Numbered from the stretch's first letter, positions 1 to 6,503 are shown. The stretch is 8,822 nucleotides of DNA from Bacillota bacterium (GCA_023415475.1 JAEZKL010000175.1:1-8822); one strand, 5' to 3'. Translations and numbers: made by a program. Notes: generated by a model not told the origin, from the sequence alone.

Positions 1-13
1 ATGCATAAATGCA

Positions 14-62
14 AAAGGACTGTTGCAAAATGTATTATACTACAATTTTGCAACAGTTCTTT
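14..62 (-). terminator. Intrinsic terminator of the liv operon
   Basis: A long inverted repeat lies 13 bases beyond the livF stop. Arms 14-31 and 45-62 pair almost completely (one G-T pair at 18/58) around a 13-base loop. Read on the minus strand, the core arm ACTGTTGCAAAAT closes and runs into CCTTTTGC, so the T-tract is short and partly inside the stem. Its place directly after the last gene of a five-gene operon supports a terminator role. No plus-strand gene ends here, so it is assigned to the minus strand, although the symmetrical stem could work both ways for genes outside the window. Confidence 0.8.
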
Positions 63-74
63 AAAGGTTGGATC

Positions 75-800
75 TTATTTACGCTTTGATTTACCCAGAT
101 AAGCAGCCTTAACGGACTCATCATTGAGAAGCTCTGCGCCGGTACCGGCTAAAGAGATATTGCCGGTTTCACATACATAGCCGTAATGGGCAATCTTCAA
201 TGCAAGGTTCGCGTTCTGTTCAACCAGAAGGATGGTAACACCCTCTTTATTAATGGTCTTAATGATATTCATGATATCATTTACGATGATCGGAGCTAAA
301 CCGAGAGAAGGCTCATCCATCATAATGAGCTTCGGCTTACTCATCAGAGCACGGCCAACGGCCAACATCTGCTGCTCACCGCCGGACAAGGTACCTGCCA
401 TCTGCCAGGAGCGTTCCTGTAATCTGGGAAACAGCTTATATACCCATTCCACATCCTTATCAAGATTATCCTTTCGAAGGTAGCCGCCAATCTTGAGGTT
501 CTCAAGTACGGTAAGGTTAGCGAATACGCGACGACCCTCCGGAACAAGGGTGATTCCCTTTTCAACAATGGAATTGGTGGTCTTCCCGGTAATCTCCTCG
601 CCCTGATAGAATATCTTGCCGCTTTCTGCTTTCACCAATCCTGCGATGGTACGAAGGATGGTACTCTTACCAGCGCCGTTTGCACCGATTAAAGTAACAA
701 TCTCACCCTCGGGCACATTTAGGCTGATACCCTTAACTGCGCGGATACCGCCATAGGAGACATACAGATTATCTAAGGTTAATAAATTATTCTTCGCCAT
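75..800 (-). CDS. livF: Branched-chain amino acid ABC transporter, ATP-binding protein LivF
   Basis: Second ATPase of the high-affinity branched-chain amino acid importer. It would pair with LivG on the cytoplasmic face of the LivHM permease. The 241-residue protein has Walker A GANGAGKST (39-47), the LivF-typical VPEGRRVF in place of a classical Q-loop (86-93), signature LSGGEQQ (138-144), Walker B LIMMDEP (158-164), and VEQN (193-196), where most ABC ATPases have the switch histidine; that substitution is normal for LivF. The ATG at 800 (MAKNNLL) is chosen over longer in-frame starts because homology begins there and a G-run (GGGGG) sits about nine bases upstream. The start lies inside the end of livG, a 14-base overlap implying translational coupling. 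An intrinsic terminator follows. Substrate is inferred from the family; related importers carry other amino acids or amides. Confidence 0.95.
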   Translation of the reverse strand: MAKNNLLTLDNLYVSYGGIRAVKGISLNVPEGEIVTLIGANGAGKSTILRTIAGLVKAESGKIFYQGEEITGKTTNSIVEKGITLVPEGRRVFANLTVLENLKIGGYLRKDNLDKDVEWVYKLFPRLQERSWQMAGTLSGGEQQMLAVGRALMSKPKLIMMDEPSLGLAPIIVNDIMNIIKTINKEGVTILLVEQNANLALKIAHYGYVCETGNISLAGTGAELLNDESVKAAYLGKSKRK

Positions 801-1635
801 CTTCCTGTACCCCCAAATAAGCTTCAATAACACGCTGGTTATTCTGTATCTCCTCCGGAGTTCCGGAAGCAATCAGCTTACCGAAGTCCAGCACATAGAT
901 ACGATCGGAAATGTCCATAACCAGGTCCATATGATGCTCTATCATAAATATTGTTAAGTTGAATTTCTTACGAATGTCATAGATGAATGCGGTTAACTCA
1001 TCGGTTTCTTGCGGATTCATACCAGCAGCAGGCTCATCTAAAAGCAATAAATCAGGCTTCGTAGCTAAAGCGCGTGCGATCTCCAGGTGACGCTGCTGAC
1101 CGTAAGGCAGGGAATTAGCCACTTCATCTTTCACATCGGTCAAACCGAGAATGTCAAGGAGCTTTAAGGTCTCTTCGCGCATTTCTCTCTCTTCCTTGTA
1201 GTTGATACCGAGTGTTGCCGTGAATACATTTGCCCTCTGGCGCATGTGCTTTGCAATCAGTACATTATCAAAAGCGGTGAGCTCCTTGAAGAGACGAATG
1301 TTCTGGAAGGTTCTTGCCACACCGAGCTTTGTGATCTGGTCCGGAGTCTTTCTCATGGTAGTTGTATAGCTGCCCTTATTCTCTCCGGAATAAAGCTTCT
1401 TCATGTTGCCCTTCGGAAAGTTGCTAGTGATTAATTTGTCTTTAAAATATACAGCGCCGTTCGTAGGAGCATATACGCCGGTAATAACGTTGAAGGCAGT
1501 AGTCTTACCCGCACCGTTCGGTCCGATCAGAGAGACGATCTCATTCTGGTTTACCTCAAGGGATAGGTTATCTACTGCTACGACACCGCCGAATTGCATG
1601 GTGATATCACTTAATCTCAAAACTGAATTAGGCAT
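787..1635 (-). CDS. livG: Branched-chain amino acid ABC transporter, ATP-binding protein LivG
   Basis: First ATPase of the importer, expected to form a heterodimer with LivF. In 282 residues it shows Walker A GPNGAGKTT (38-46), Q-loop RTFQNIRLF (108-116), the LivG-type signature LPYGQQR (176-182), Walker B LLLLDEP (196-202) and switch histidine in IEHHM (232-236). Its C-terminus (GTPEEIQ, then VIEAYLG) is typical of LivG. The ATG at 1635 is preferred: GGGAGG lies eight bases upstream, and the GTG at 1644 overlaps that ribosome binding site. The start overlaps the livM stop by 8 bases and the 3' end overlaps livF by 14. Between beta-strand residues ITS (69-71) and the Q-loop helix there is an insertion of roughly 25-30 residues (about 71-101, rich in K, T, S and G) relative to the usual ~255-residue LivG. 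Confidence 0.95.
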   Translation of the reverse strand: MPNSVLRLSDITMQFGGVVAVDNLSLEVNQNEIVSLIGPNGAGKTTAFNVITGVYAPTNGAVYFKDKLITSNFPKGNMKKLYSGENKGSYTTTMRKTPDQITKLGVARTFQNIRLFKELTAFDNVLIAKHMRQRANVFTATLGINYKEEREMREETLKLLDILGLTDVKDEVANSLPYGQQRHLEIARALATKPDLLLLDEPAAGMNPQETDELTAFIYDIRKKFNLTIFMIEHHMDLVMDISDRIYVLDFGKLIASGTPEEIQNNQRVIEAYLGVQEDGEE

Positions 1636-2746
1636 TCTTAGCACCTCCCTTTTTCGAAGAGAATAGCTTTTTCAGCCGATGCTCGAGTCGATCCCAGGAG
1701 AATTCGTTCTTGCCCATAATACCTCTCTGATAGAATAGAACGACTACGAGTAGAATAATCGAGAAGATTACCATACGGAAGCCCGTACGGAAGAAGGGGA
1801 TCTGAACTCCTCCGATGGACAAAGGATTATCAAAGAAGCGCAGCCACCATTCCTTACCTGCAGTAACAAGAAGAGCGGCAAGGACACTACCGGTAACACT
1901 ACCGATACCACCGATAACAACAATCAGTAATATATCATAGGTTAAGGATACACTAAAGGTCTTTGAGTCAATGGATCGCATGAACATAGCCAACATACCG
2001 CCACTGACAGCGGAGAAGAAGGAGCCGATGATAAAGGACATCTGCTTATGCTTAGCGAGATTGATCCCCATAGCTTCTGCGGCAATCTCATCCTCGCGGA
2101 TAGCACGGAAGGCGCGTCCGTAGGTGCTTCGTAGCAGAAGAACCATCAACAATACACAAACCACCATAATGGCAAAGGTCTCAACAATGGAAGCAAAGCC
2201 TGGGATCTTCTTCAGACCATAGGAGCCATTGGTGATGGTGTCCATCTGTGGACTGGAGATAATGGCACGCATAATCTCGGAAAATCCAAGGGTTGCAATT
2301 GCAAGATAGTCACTCTTTAACCGAAGAACCGGATAACCGATAACAGCAGCAAACAGAGCTGCTACCAAGCCACCGATGATAAGAGCGATATAAGGCAACA
2401 AAGCCTGAGTAAAAGCGGGACCTGATTCCAGCCAATTCTTAAAGCCTAAGATTGCTGGAGAGATGCCACTGATATAATATACATCAGAGATGTTTTCCAC
2501 CGGAATTAAAAAGATCGCTGTTACGTAAGCGCCTATTGCCATAAAGCCTGCCTGACCTAGGGAGAAAAGACCGGTGAAGCCGGTAACCAGGTTCATGGAA
2601 ACCGCTACTACTGATAAAATAATTCCTTTTTGTAAGACAGTATATGCCATGCCATATTGGTGTTTATTTGCCTCCAGGAAGAAAAGAAGAGCAAGTACTA
2701 GGGCACCCAGGATGGCAGTATAAATAATTTTTTTTGACTTTTTCAT
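1628..2746 (-). CDS. livM: Branched-chain amino acid ABC transporter, permease LivM
   Basis: Integral membrane subunit that forms the translocation channel with LivH. The 372-residue protein is very hydrophobic, with about nine or ten membrane segments. The family motif LGQAGFMAIGAY lies at 63-74, and the cytoplasmic EAA-like coupling loop that contacts the ATPases, GRAFRAIREDEIAAEAMGI, at 210-228. A non-hydrophobic stretch (about 84-112) is probably an external loop, and a basic tail (about 350-372) follows the last helix. The ATG at 2746 has AGGAGG five to six bases upstream. Only 9 bases separate it from the livH stop, and that stop touches the ribosome binding site. The 3' end overlaps the livG start, so livHMGF is almost certainly one message. 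Confidence 0.95.
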   Translation of the reverse strand: MKKSKKIIYTAILGALVLALLFFLEANKHQYGMAYTVLQKGIILSVVAVSMNLVTGFTGLFSLGQAGFMAIGAYVTAIFLIPVENISDVYYISGISPAILGFKNWLESGPAFTQALLPYIALIIGGLVAALFAAVIGYPVLRLKSDYLAIATLGFSEIMRAIISSPQMDTITNGSYGLKKIPGFASIVETFAIMVVCVLLMVLLLRSTYGRAFRAIREDEIAAEAMGINLAKHKQMSFIIGSFFSAVSGGMLAMFMRSIDSKTFSVSLTYDILLIVVIGGIGSVTGSVLAALLVTAGKEWWLRFFDNPLSIGGVQIPFFRTGFRMVIFSIILLVVVLFYQRGIMGKNEFSWDRLEHRLKKLFSSKKGGAKNA

Positions 2747-2755
2747 ACGAGCCTC

Positions 2756-3637
2756 CTAGACCTTATCTATCATTTTCTCGCCAAACAAACCGGTCGGACG
2801 GAAAAGTAGAATAATAATTAATAACACAAAGGTAAATGCATCACTATAAGTGGAATATCCAAATGCCACCAGGAAGGTCTCACAGATACCGATAACAAAA
2901 CCGCCTACAACAGCGCCGGGAATACTCCCGATACCGCCAAGAACTGCGGCAATAAAGCATTTTAAGCCCGGAAGAGTACCACTGAACGGAGTAACGGACA
3001 TACGGTCGGTAAAATACAGGATCGATCCGACTGCAGCAAGGAAGGAGCCGATGACGAAGGTGGTGCTGATGGTATTGTTAATTCGGATGCCCATCAGCTG
3101 TGCGGTCTCCATATCCTTGGATACGGCACGCATAGCCATGCCGACCTTGGTATGATTGATTAGCAGCATTAATCCGATTACGATTAGAATAGTCAAAACC
3201 GGTGTAATAAAGGTAACCAAAGAGGAAGAGATGCTTCCTATCTGGAATATTTTCTTTAGGAAGGGTATTTCCGGATATGCACGAGGAAGTGCGGTGAATA
3301 AATAGGTTGCCAGATTCTGCAGGAGATAGGAAACGCCGATTGCAGAGATCATGATTGACATACGCGGTGCGGAGCGGATTGGCTTATAGGCAACACGCTC
3401 GATTACAACACCAAGAACTACGGTAAGGATACATACCAAAGGAATAGCGATCTGCCAGGGGAAGGTAACCATGGAAAAAATCATGAAATAGCCGGCCATC
3501 ATAAAGATATCTCCGTGAGCGAAGTTGATGAGTCGGAGAATTCCATATACCATGGTGTAACCGATGGCTATTAACGCATAAGCACCACCAAGGGATATTC
3601 CTGTTAGCACATGCTGGAAAAGGGTTGATATAGTCAT
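2756..3637 (-). CDS. livH: Branched-chain amino acid ABC transporter, permease LivH
   Basis: Partner permease of LivM in the importer. The 293-residue protein has about eight hydrophobic segments. It carries the LivH hallmark GYTMVYGILRLINFAHGD (26-43) near the N-terminus and the EAA-like loop KVGMAMRAVSKDMETAQLMGI (164-184) that docks on the ATPases. A later helix pair contains LGGIGSIPGAVVGGF (233-247), also typical of the family. GGAGG lies about eight bases before the ATG at 3637, and the protein aligns with the family from its first residues. It is separated from livK by 87 bases that hold a GC-rich hairpin, the only real gap in the operon. It ends with TAG immediately ahead of the livM ribosome binding site. 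Confidence 0.95.
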   Translation of the reverse strand: MTISTLFQHVLTGISLGGAYALIAIGYTMVYGILRLINFAHGDIFMMAGYFMIFSMVTFPWQIAIPLVCILTVVLGVVIERVAYKPIRSAPRMSIMISAIGVSYLLQNLATYLFTALPRAYPEIPFLKKIFQIGSISSSLVTFITPVLTILIVIGLMLLINHTKVGMAMRAVSKDMETAQLMGIRINNTISTTFVIGSFLAAVGSILYFTDRMSVTPFSGTLPGLKCFIAAVLGGIGSIPGAVVGGFVIGICETFLVAFGYSTYSDAFTFVLLIIILLFRPTGLFGEKMIDKV

Positions 3638-3681
3638 GAGATGTCCTCCAAAACATTCGAATCATTCAGTTAATCAGAAAA

Positions 3682-3710
3682 GGGCTGCCTGCAGATATCG
3701 AAGGCAGCCC
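3682..3710 (-). terminator. Hairpin between livK and livH (probable partial terminator or mRNA stabiliser)
   Basis: A perfect 9-bp inverted repeat (GGGCTGCCT / AGGCAGCCC, arms 3682-3690 and 3702-3710) with an 11-base loop lies 14 bases after the livK stop. On the minus strand the stem is followed by TTTTCTGATT, a short interrupted T-tract, so termination may be incomplete. In solute-binding-protein operons such a structure commonly gives more binding protein than permease. Alternatively it protects the 3' end of a processed livK message. Transcription must pass it for livHMGF to be expressed, because no convincing promoter was seen in the rest of the 87-base gap. Confidence 0.7.
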
Positions 3711-3724
3711 CACACTTCAATTCA

Positions 3725-4897
3725 TTATTTTGCGATTGTTACAGTTTTCAAGAATTTAAAGGCACCGCCTTCAACAGTCTTGATAAATGCCATGTCCTTC
3801 TTAGCATCGCCATTCTCATCGAAGGAAATAGATCCGGTAACGCCATCGATCTTTACATTAACTAACGCATCGCGGATTGCAGCTGAGTCAGTAGAGCCGG
3901 CCTGCTTAATTGCTTCCAGAGCTACTAAATAAGCATCATATCCAAGTGCGGATACAGCCGGAATAATTTCGGACTGATTATTTTCTTTTAAGTAAGGCTT
4001 AAAGCCGGTAATAAAGGATTCTGCCTCTTTTGTTGCGGGATCAGCATCATCGAAGAAAGTGGAGAGAACAACGCCTTCTGCATACTCGCCTGCATTTTCT
4101 ATGATGGTAGAATTCTCCCAGGTATCACCAGCCATAATAGGGCAGGTAATTCCAAGCTCACGAGCTTGTGTGATGATCAAGGGAGCAGTTGCAATAGAAG
4201 ATGGAGCAAAGATAACATCAGGATTAGCTGCCTTAACATTGGTTAAGATAGCCTTGAAGTCGGTCTGATTAGTCTGGAACTGTTCTTCGCTTATGATTGC
4301 GCTATCACCTGCAAGCTCCTTGAAGGCCGTTACAAAATAGCTTCCAAGACCGGATGAATAGTCATCACCTAACTGTGTAATAACAGCAGCCGTCTTAGCA
4401 CCTTCCTGGAATGCATAGTTAGCCATTACCGTACCCTGGAAAGGATCAAGGAAGCATACACGGAAGTAAAAATCATTTCCAAGTGTAACCTGAGGGTTTG
4501 TACAGGAAGCACCGATGGCAGGAATCTTAGCTTCTTTGAAGAACTCGCCGGCAGCGATGGATACGCCGGAACCATAGGAACCTAATACTACTTTTACACC
4601 GGAGCTGATTAAGCTTTGAGCTGCACTGACTGCTTCTGTCTTATCACTCTTGTTATCTACTTCAACTAATTGAATATCATATGTAACGCCATCAATTTCA
4701 ACAGTGGGATAAATTTTGTTCGCATAGCGCATACCAAGAACTTCCTGGAAGCCGCCTCCTCCATTCTCTCCCGTTACCGGTTCGAATACACCGATTTTAA
4801 TAACTTTGCCGCCATCACCTGCTTTTGTGCCGCATGCACTGAACAGACCTGCTACTAAGCAGAGGCTAAGTACTAATGTAATCAACTTACGTTTCAT
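3725..4897 (-). CDS. livK: Branched-chain amino acid ABC transporter, substrate-binding lipoprotein LivK
   Basis: Extracytoplasmic receptor that captures the substrate and delivers it to LivHM. The 390-residue precursor starts with MKRKLITLVLSLCLVAGLFSAC: a basic N-terminus, a hydrophobic core and a lipobox ending at Cys22, so the mature protein should be lipid-anchored to the outer face of the membrane. From residue 33 (IKIGVFEPVTGENGGGG) the sequence follows the Peripla_BP_6 type I binding fold, including VVLGSYGSGVSIAAGEFF and IPAIGASCTNPQVT, which belong to the usual ligand-pocket region. The ATG at 4897 is chosen because the signal peptide begins there and GAGGAG lies nine bases upstream; a longer in-frame extension to 5020 would cross the promoter. 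It is first in the operon and has its own promoter. The precise ligand cannot be read from sequence: leucine, isoleucine or valine is likely, other amino acids possible. Confidence 0.95.
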   Translation of the reverse strand: MKRKLITLVLSLCLVAGLFSACGTKAGDGGKVIKIGVFEPVTGENGGGGFQEVLGMRYANKIYPTVEIDGVTYDIQLVEVDNKSDKTEAVSAAQSLISSGVKVVLGSYGSGVSIAAGEFFKEAKIPAIGASCTNPQVTLGNDFYFRVCFLDPFQGTVMANYAFQEGAKTAAVITQLGDDYSSGLGSYFVTAFKELAGDSAIISEEQFQTNQTDFKAILTNVKAANPDVIFAPSSIATAPLIITQARELGITCPIMAGDTWENSTIIENAGEYAEGVVLSTFFDDADPATKEAESFITGFKPYLKENNQSEIIPAVSALGYDAYLVALEAIKQAGSTDSAAIRDALVNVKIDGVTGSISFDENGDAKKDMAFIKTVEGGAFKFLKTVTIAK

Positions 4898-4926
4898 AAT
4901 ATTGACTCCTCTCTTCGTCTTCACGT

Positions 4927-4944
4927 CAAAGACATTTGTCTTTG
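4927..4944. promoter_or_regulatory. Perfect 18-bp palindrome in the liv leader (candidate operator)
   Basis: CAAAGACA-TT-TGTCTTTG has perfect 8-bp arms around two bases. It starts about five bases downstream of the predicted livK transcription start and ends 29 bases before the start codon. The outer triplets CGT (4924-4926) and ACG (4948-4950) are also complementary but out of register by three bases. Position and symmetry suit a repressor site for a dimeric regulator, or a small 5' hairpin in the mRNA. The cognate regulator is unknown. The nearby MerR-type protein is a candidate by proximity only. Confidence 0.5.
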
Positions 4945-4955
4945 TATACGTTGAC

Positions 4956-4984
4956 AGTATATCACTTAAAATCAGACAAAGCAA
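4956..4984 (-). promoter_or_regulatory. Predicted sigma-A promoter of livKHMGF
   Basis: On the minus strand, TTGCTT (4984-4979) and TATACT (4961-4956) are separated by exactly 17 bases. The -10 box matches the consensus at five of six positions, the -35 at three. Transcription would start near 4949, giving a leader of about 50 bases that contains the palindrome and the livK ribosome binding site. No better pair was seen between livK and the upstream gene. Confidence 0.6.
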
Positions 4985-5046
4985 GAGTATCTTTGGGTGG
5001 GGAAGAAATTGGCAAGACATTTATGAATGACAAAGAGGGATATAGT

Positions 5047-6234
5047 TTAATCCTTTCTGCAAAGAAAGACCCCGGCATCCTTCGTTATGTATAGACCCTT
5101 ACGTCCCAGCTTCTGTTTCAAAAACTGCTCAAAGGAAAACATCCGGCCGTTTAAGAGCTGTCTCTGATTACCATGGCAGGAGTAGATATAATCCGCAAGA
5201 GGGGCAGTATCTGTTACAAGGAGAGCATCCTCAAAGATATGTCTTTCCACTAAGGAGAAGTAACGGGACAACTCCGACTGACCATAGTCTAAGCCAAAGA
5301 TATCGAAGAGCTTTACTTCTGATAAAGCAATACGCTCGTCATATTCCTTCACAAGGAGTTCTATTTCCTTCATATGCTGCTTACCATAGGTACTGCAGCA
5401 GAGATACCCTCCCTTCTTCAGAACACGGGAAAGCTCCATTAATGCTTTCTCTCTATCCTTGGCATAGAAGAGGACGTGATTCGCTATAATCAGGTCAAAG
5501 GCTTGGTCCTCATAAGGGATATCCTGAAAATCAAAGCAGTCAAAATGGAAGATTTGCTCCTGCTCCTTCAGATTCTCCTGTGCATTTCTAAGCATTCCTG
5601 AGGAGATATCAGATAAGGTAATATGGACATTGGTCGGCAGGCGGTCCAAATTATCCTTCCACAACTGGCCGTTACCGCAGCCTACCTCCAGAATTTGCAG
5701 CTCCTGCTTAATCGGCAGCAAATCATAAATCCAGCAAAACCACCCCTGAGGATTGAGAGAATAATTGCGGTGAAGGTCAATTCTTGCATCCACATTCATA
5801 GAATTCTTATATTGATCTGCCAAAGTTTCCTCCATGTTAAGCAGATGAATCAGACCAATCAGCTTATTCCAGTCCGGTGTCTTTGAGGTGTAGATATAAT
5901 CATTCGCTTCTGAGATCATTTGCTCCATTTGCCGAAGCTCATCGAGCTTACCCTGTATCAATTTAAGCTGAAGCTGAAAGGATTCCCGTATGAAATCGGT
6001 ATCTTTATCTCTGGAGGAGATTTCGGCGATATCCTCCAGAGAAAACCCAAGCCTCTTGAGTACAATAATCTGCTGGAGCTTGATAAAATCCGTATCGGTA
6101 TAATAACGATAGCCGGATTCTCTTACTTCGGAGGGCTTTAATAAGCCTTTGTCATCATAATAGCGAATCGTCCTAACGGATACATTAGCCCGCTTTGCGA
6201 ATTCTCCGGTCGAATATATACTTTTGTCCTGCAT
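5047..6234 (-). CDS. MerR-family regulator fused to a SAM-dependent methyltransferase
   Basis: Two-part protein of 395 residues. Residues 6-75 are a MerR-type winged helix: YSTGEFAKRANVSVRTIRYYD (7-27) is the helix-turn-helix, followed by KGLLKP, the wing SGYRYY (40-45) and KRLGFSLEDI (60-69). A polar helix at about 80-112 is probably the antiparallel dimerisation coil of MerR proteins. From about 150 a class I methyltransferase follows: SAM-binding motif ILEVGCGNGQ (181-190), acidic residue Asp209 in TLSDISSGML, and FDLIIANHVLFY (246-257) as the later core motif. A C-terminal region of about 90 residues after the core is not recognised. MerR-methyltransferase fusions are known in Firmicutes; the methylated substrate is generally unknown. 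The methyltransferase part may act as effector sensor or as enzyme. An AGGAGG lies 11 bases before the ATG at 6234; a GTG at 6237, eight bases from it, is an equally possible start adding one residue. No terminator is evident between this gene and the liv promoter. Confidence 0.9.
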   Translation of the reverse strand: MQDKSIYSTGEFAKRANVSVRTIRYYDDKGLLKPSEVRESGYRYYTDTDFIKLQQIIVLKRLGFSLEDIAEISSRDKDTDFIRESFQLQLKLIQGKLDELRQMEQMISEANDYIYTSKTPDWNKLIGLIHLLNMEETLADQYKNSMNVDARIDLHRNYSLNPQGWFCWIYDLLPIKQELQILEVGCGNGQLWKDNLDRLPTNVHITLSDISSGMLRNAQENLKEQEQIFHFDCFDFQDIPYEDQAFDLIIANHVLFYAKDREKALMELSRVLKKGGYLCCSTYGKQHMKEIELLVKEYDERIALSEVKLFDIFGLDYGQSELSRYFSLVERHIFEDALLVTDTAPLADYIYSCHGNQRQLLNGRMFSFEQFLKQKLGRKGLYITKDAGVFLCRKD

Positions 6235-6263
6235 CACAGCTCCAACCTCCTATGTAAAATATA

Positions 6264-6293
6264 ATAATATTGCACTTATCCATATAATCACAA
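6264..6293 (-). promoter_or_regulatory. Candidate promoter of the MerR-methyltransferase gene
   Basis: On the minus strand, TTGTGA (6293-6288) and TATTAT (6269-6264) are 18 bases apart, just upstream of the AGGAGG of the MerR-methyltransferase gene. The -35 matches consensus at four of six positions, the -10 at five of six. The -35 box and nearly all of the spacer lie inside the first copy of the 51-bp repeat, so the repeat would contribute the promoter. The AT-rich stretch offers overlapping -10 alternatives, so the exact start is uncertain. Confidence 0.4.
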
Positions 6294-6320
6294 GCCGCTT
6301 TACATGCAGGCATGTAAGCT
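6270..6320. repeat. 51-bp direct repeat, copy 1
   Basis: This segment, beginning TTGCACTTATCCATATAATC, recurs at 6397-6447 with one difference (G at 6309, A at 6436), 127 bases apart. It contains the palindrome TTACATGC-AG-GCATGTAA (6300-6317). Unlike copy 2, the right flank does not pair with the CCATATAATCACAAG portion, so the larger hairpin is absent here. It lies immediately upstream of the MerR-methyltransferase gene and overlaps its predicted -35 box. Confidence 0.9.
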
Positions 6321-6396
6321 GCTAATCAATGTAGTGTTAAAGCAGATTACAGCTCGGAGCTTCGCTCCCATGGAACCGTAGGTTACATTGCTCACG

Positions 6397-6447
6397 TTGC
6401 ACTTATCCATATAATCACAAGCCGCTTTACATGCAAGCATGTAAGCT
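6397..6447. repeat. 51-bp direct repeat, copy 2
   Basis: Second copy of the 51-bp repeat, identical to 6270-6320 at 50 of 51 positions. It contains TTACATGC-AA-GCATGTAA (6427-6444) and provides the left arm of the larger hairpin at 6407-6463. Confidence 0.9.
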
Positions 6448-6463
6448 ACTTATGATTATATGG
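6407..6463. repeat. Long nested hairpin built on repeat copy 2
   Basis: Outer arms 6407-6421 and 6449-6463 (CCATATAATCACAAG / CTTATGATTATATGG) pair at 14 of 15 positions, and the exception is a G-U pair in minus-strand RNA. Inside, TTACATGC and GCATGTAA form a perfect inner stem with two loop bases and a small bulge. The hairpin lies 41 bases downstream of the dTDP-glucose dehydratase stop. No T-tract follows on either strand, so it is not a standard intrinsic terminator. It may still act as a 3' stabiliser or as the fold of a repeat-derived RNA. Confidence 0.8.
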
Positions 6464-6485
6464 AGTAATCTGCTTATTCGTGAAG

Positions 6486-6494
6486 ATTATACCA
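6486..6494 (-). promoter_or_regulatory. Possible extended -10 element downstream of rfbB
   Basis: On the minus strand TGGTATAAT (6494-6486) fits an extended -10 box (TG-N-TATAAT) just after the rfbB stop. No matching -35 is seen at 17 bases. If used, a transcript would begin near 6479 and run through the inverted repeat, the 57-base hairpin and both 51-bp copies into the MerR-methyltransferase gene, giving a structured leader of roughly 240 bases. It could also be chance in AT-rich DNA. Confidence 0.3.
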
Positions 6495-6503
6495 TATTTC
6501 TAT

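Larger units (their letters stand above)
6340..6475. repeat. Segment bounded by an 11-bp inverted repeat
   Basis: AAGCAGATTAC at 6340-6350 is exactly complementary to GTAATCTGCTT at 6465-6475. The 136-bp segment contains a small hairpin (GGAGC-TTC-GCTCC, 6356-6368), the second copy of the 51-bp repeat and the 57-base hairpin. Short terminal inverted repeats around a non-coding, palindromic interior suggest a small non-autonomous element (MITE-like) or a compound extragenic palindrome. No clear target-site duplication is visible at the edges and no transposase is present, so the mobile nature is inference. Confidence 0.5.

Noticed and set aside
801..872. N-terminal extension of LivF to 872
   Set aside because: The added 24 residues are the livG 3' end read in another frame, with no family homology; ABC homology starts at MAKNNLL with its own ribosome binding site.
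2850..3155. 101-residue plus-strand frame antisense to livH
   Set aside because: Proline-rich antisense translation with no ribosome binding site or recognisable domain; explained by livH.
3384..3665. 93-residue minus-strand frame over the livH start
   Set aside because: It overlaps the well-supported livH in another frame, and its composition (many Cys, His and Trp) is that of an out-of-frame shadow.
4951..4956. Plus-strand TTGACA as a -35 box
   Set aside because: No -10 element occurs at 16-18 bases and no plus-strand gene follows; the minus-strand promoter explains this region better.
4898..5020. 41-residue N-terminal extension of LivK
   Set aside because: It would cross the predicted promoter and palindrome and precede a textbook lipoprotein signal peptide that starts at 4897.
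6270..6447. CRISPR array
   Set aside because: Only two copies of a 51-bp palindromic repeat 127 bases apart, with no third copy, no uniform spacer and no cas genes.
6407..6463. Intrinsic terminator for rfbB
   Set aside because: The stem is strong, but neither strand has a following T-tract, so it is reported as a repeat hairpin instead.
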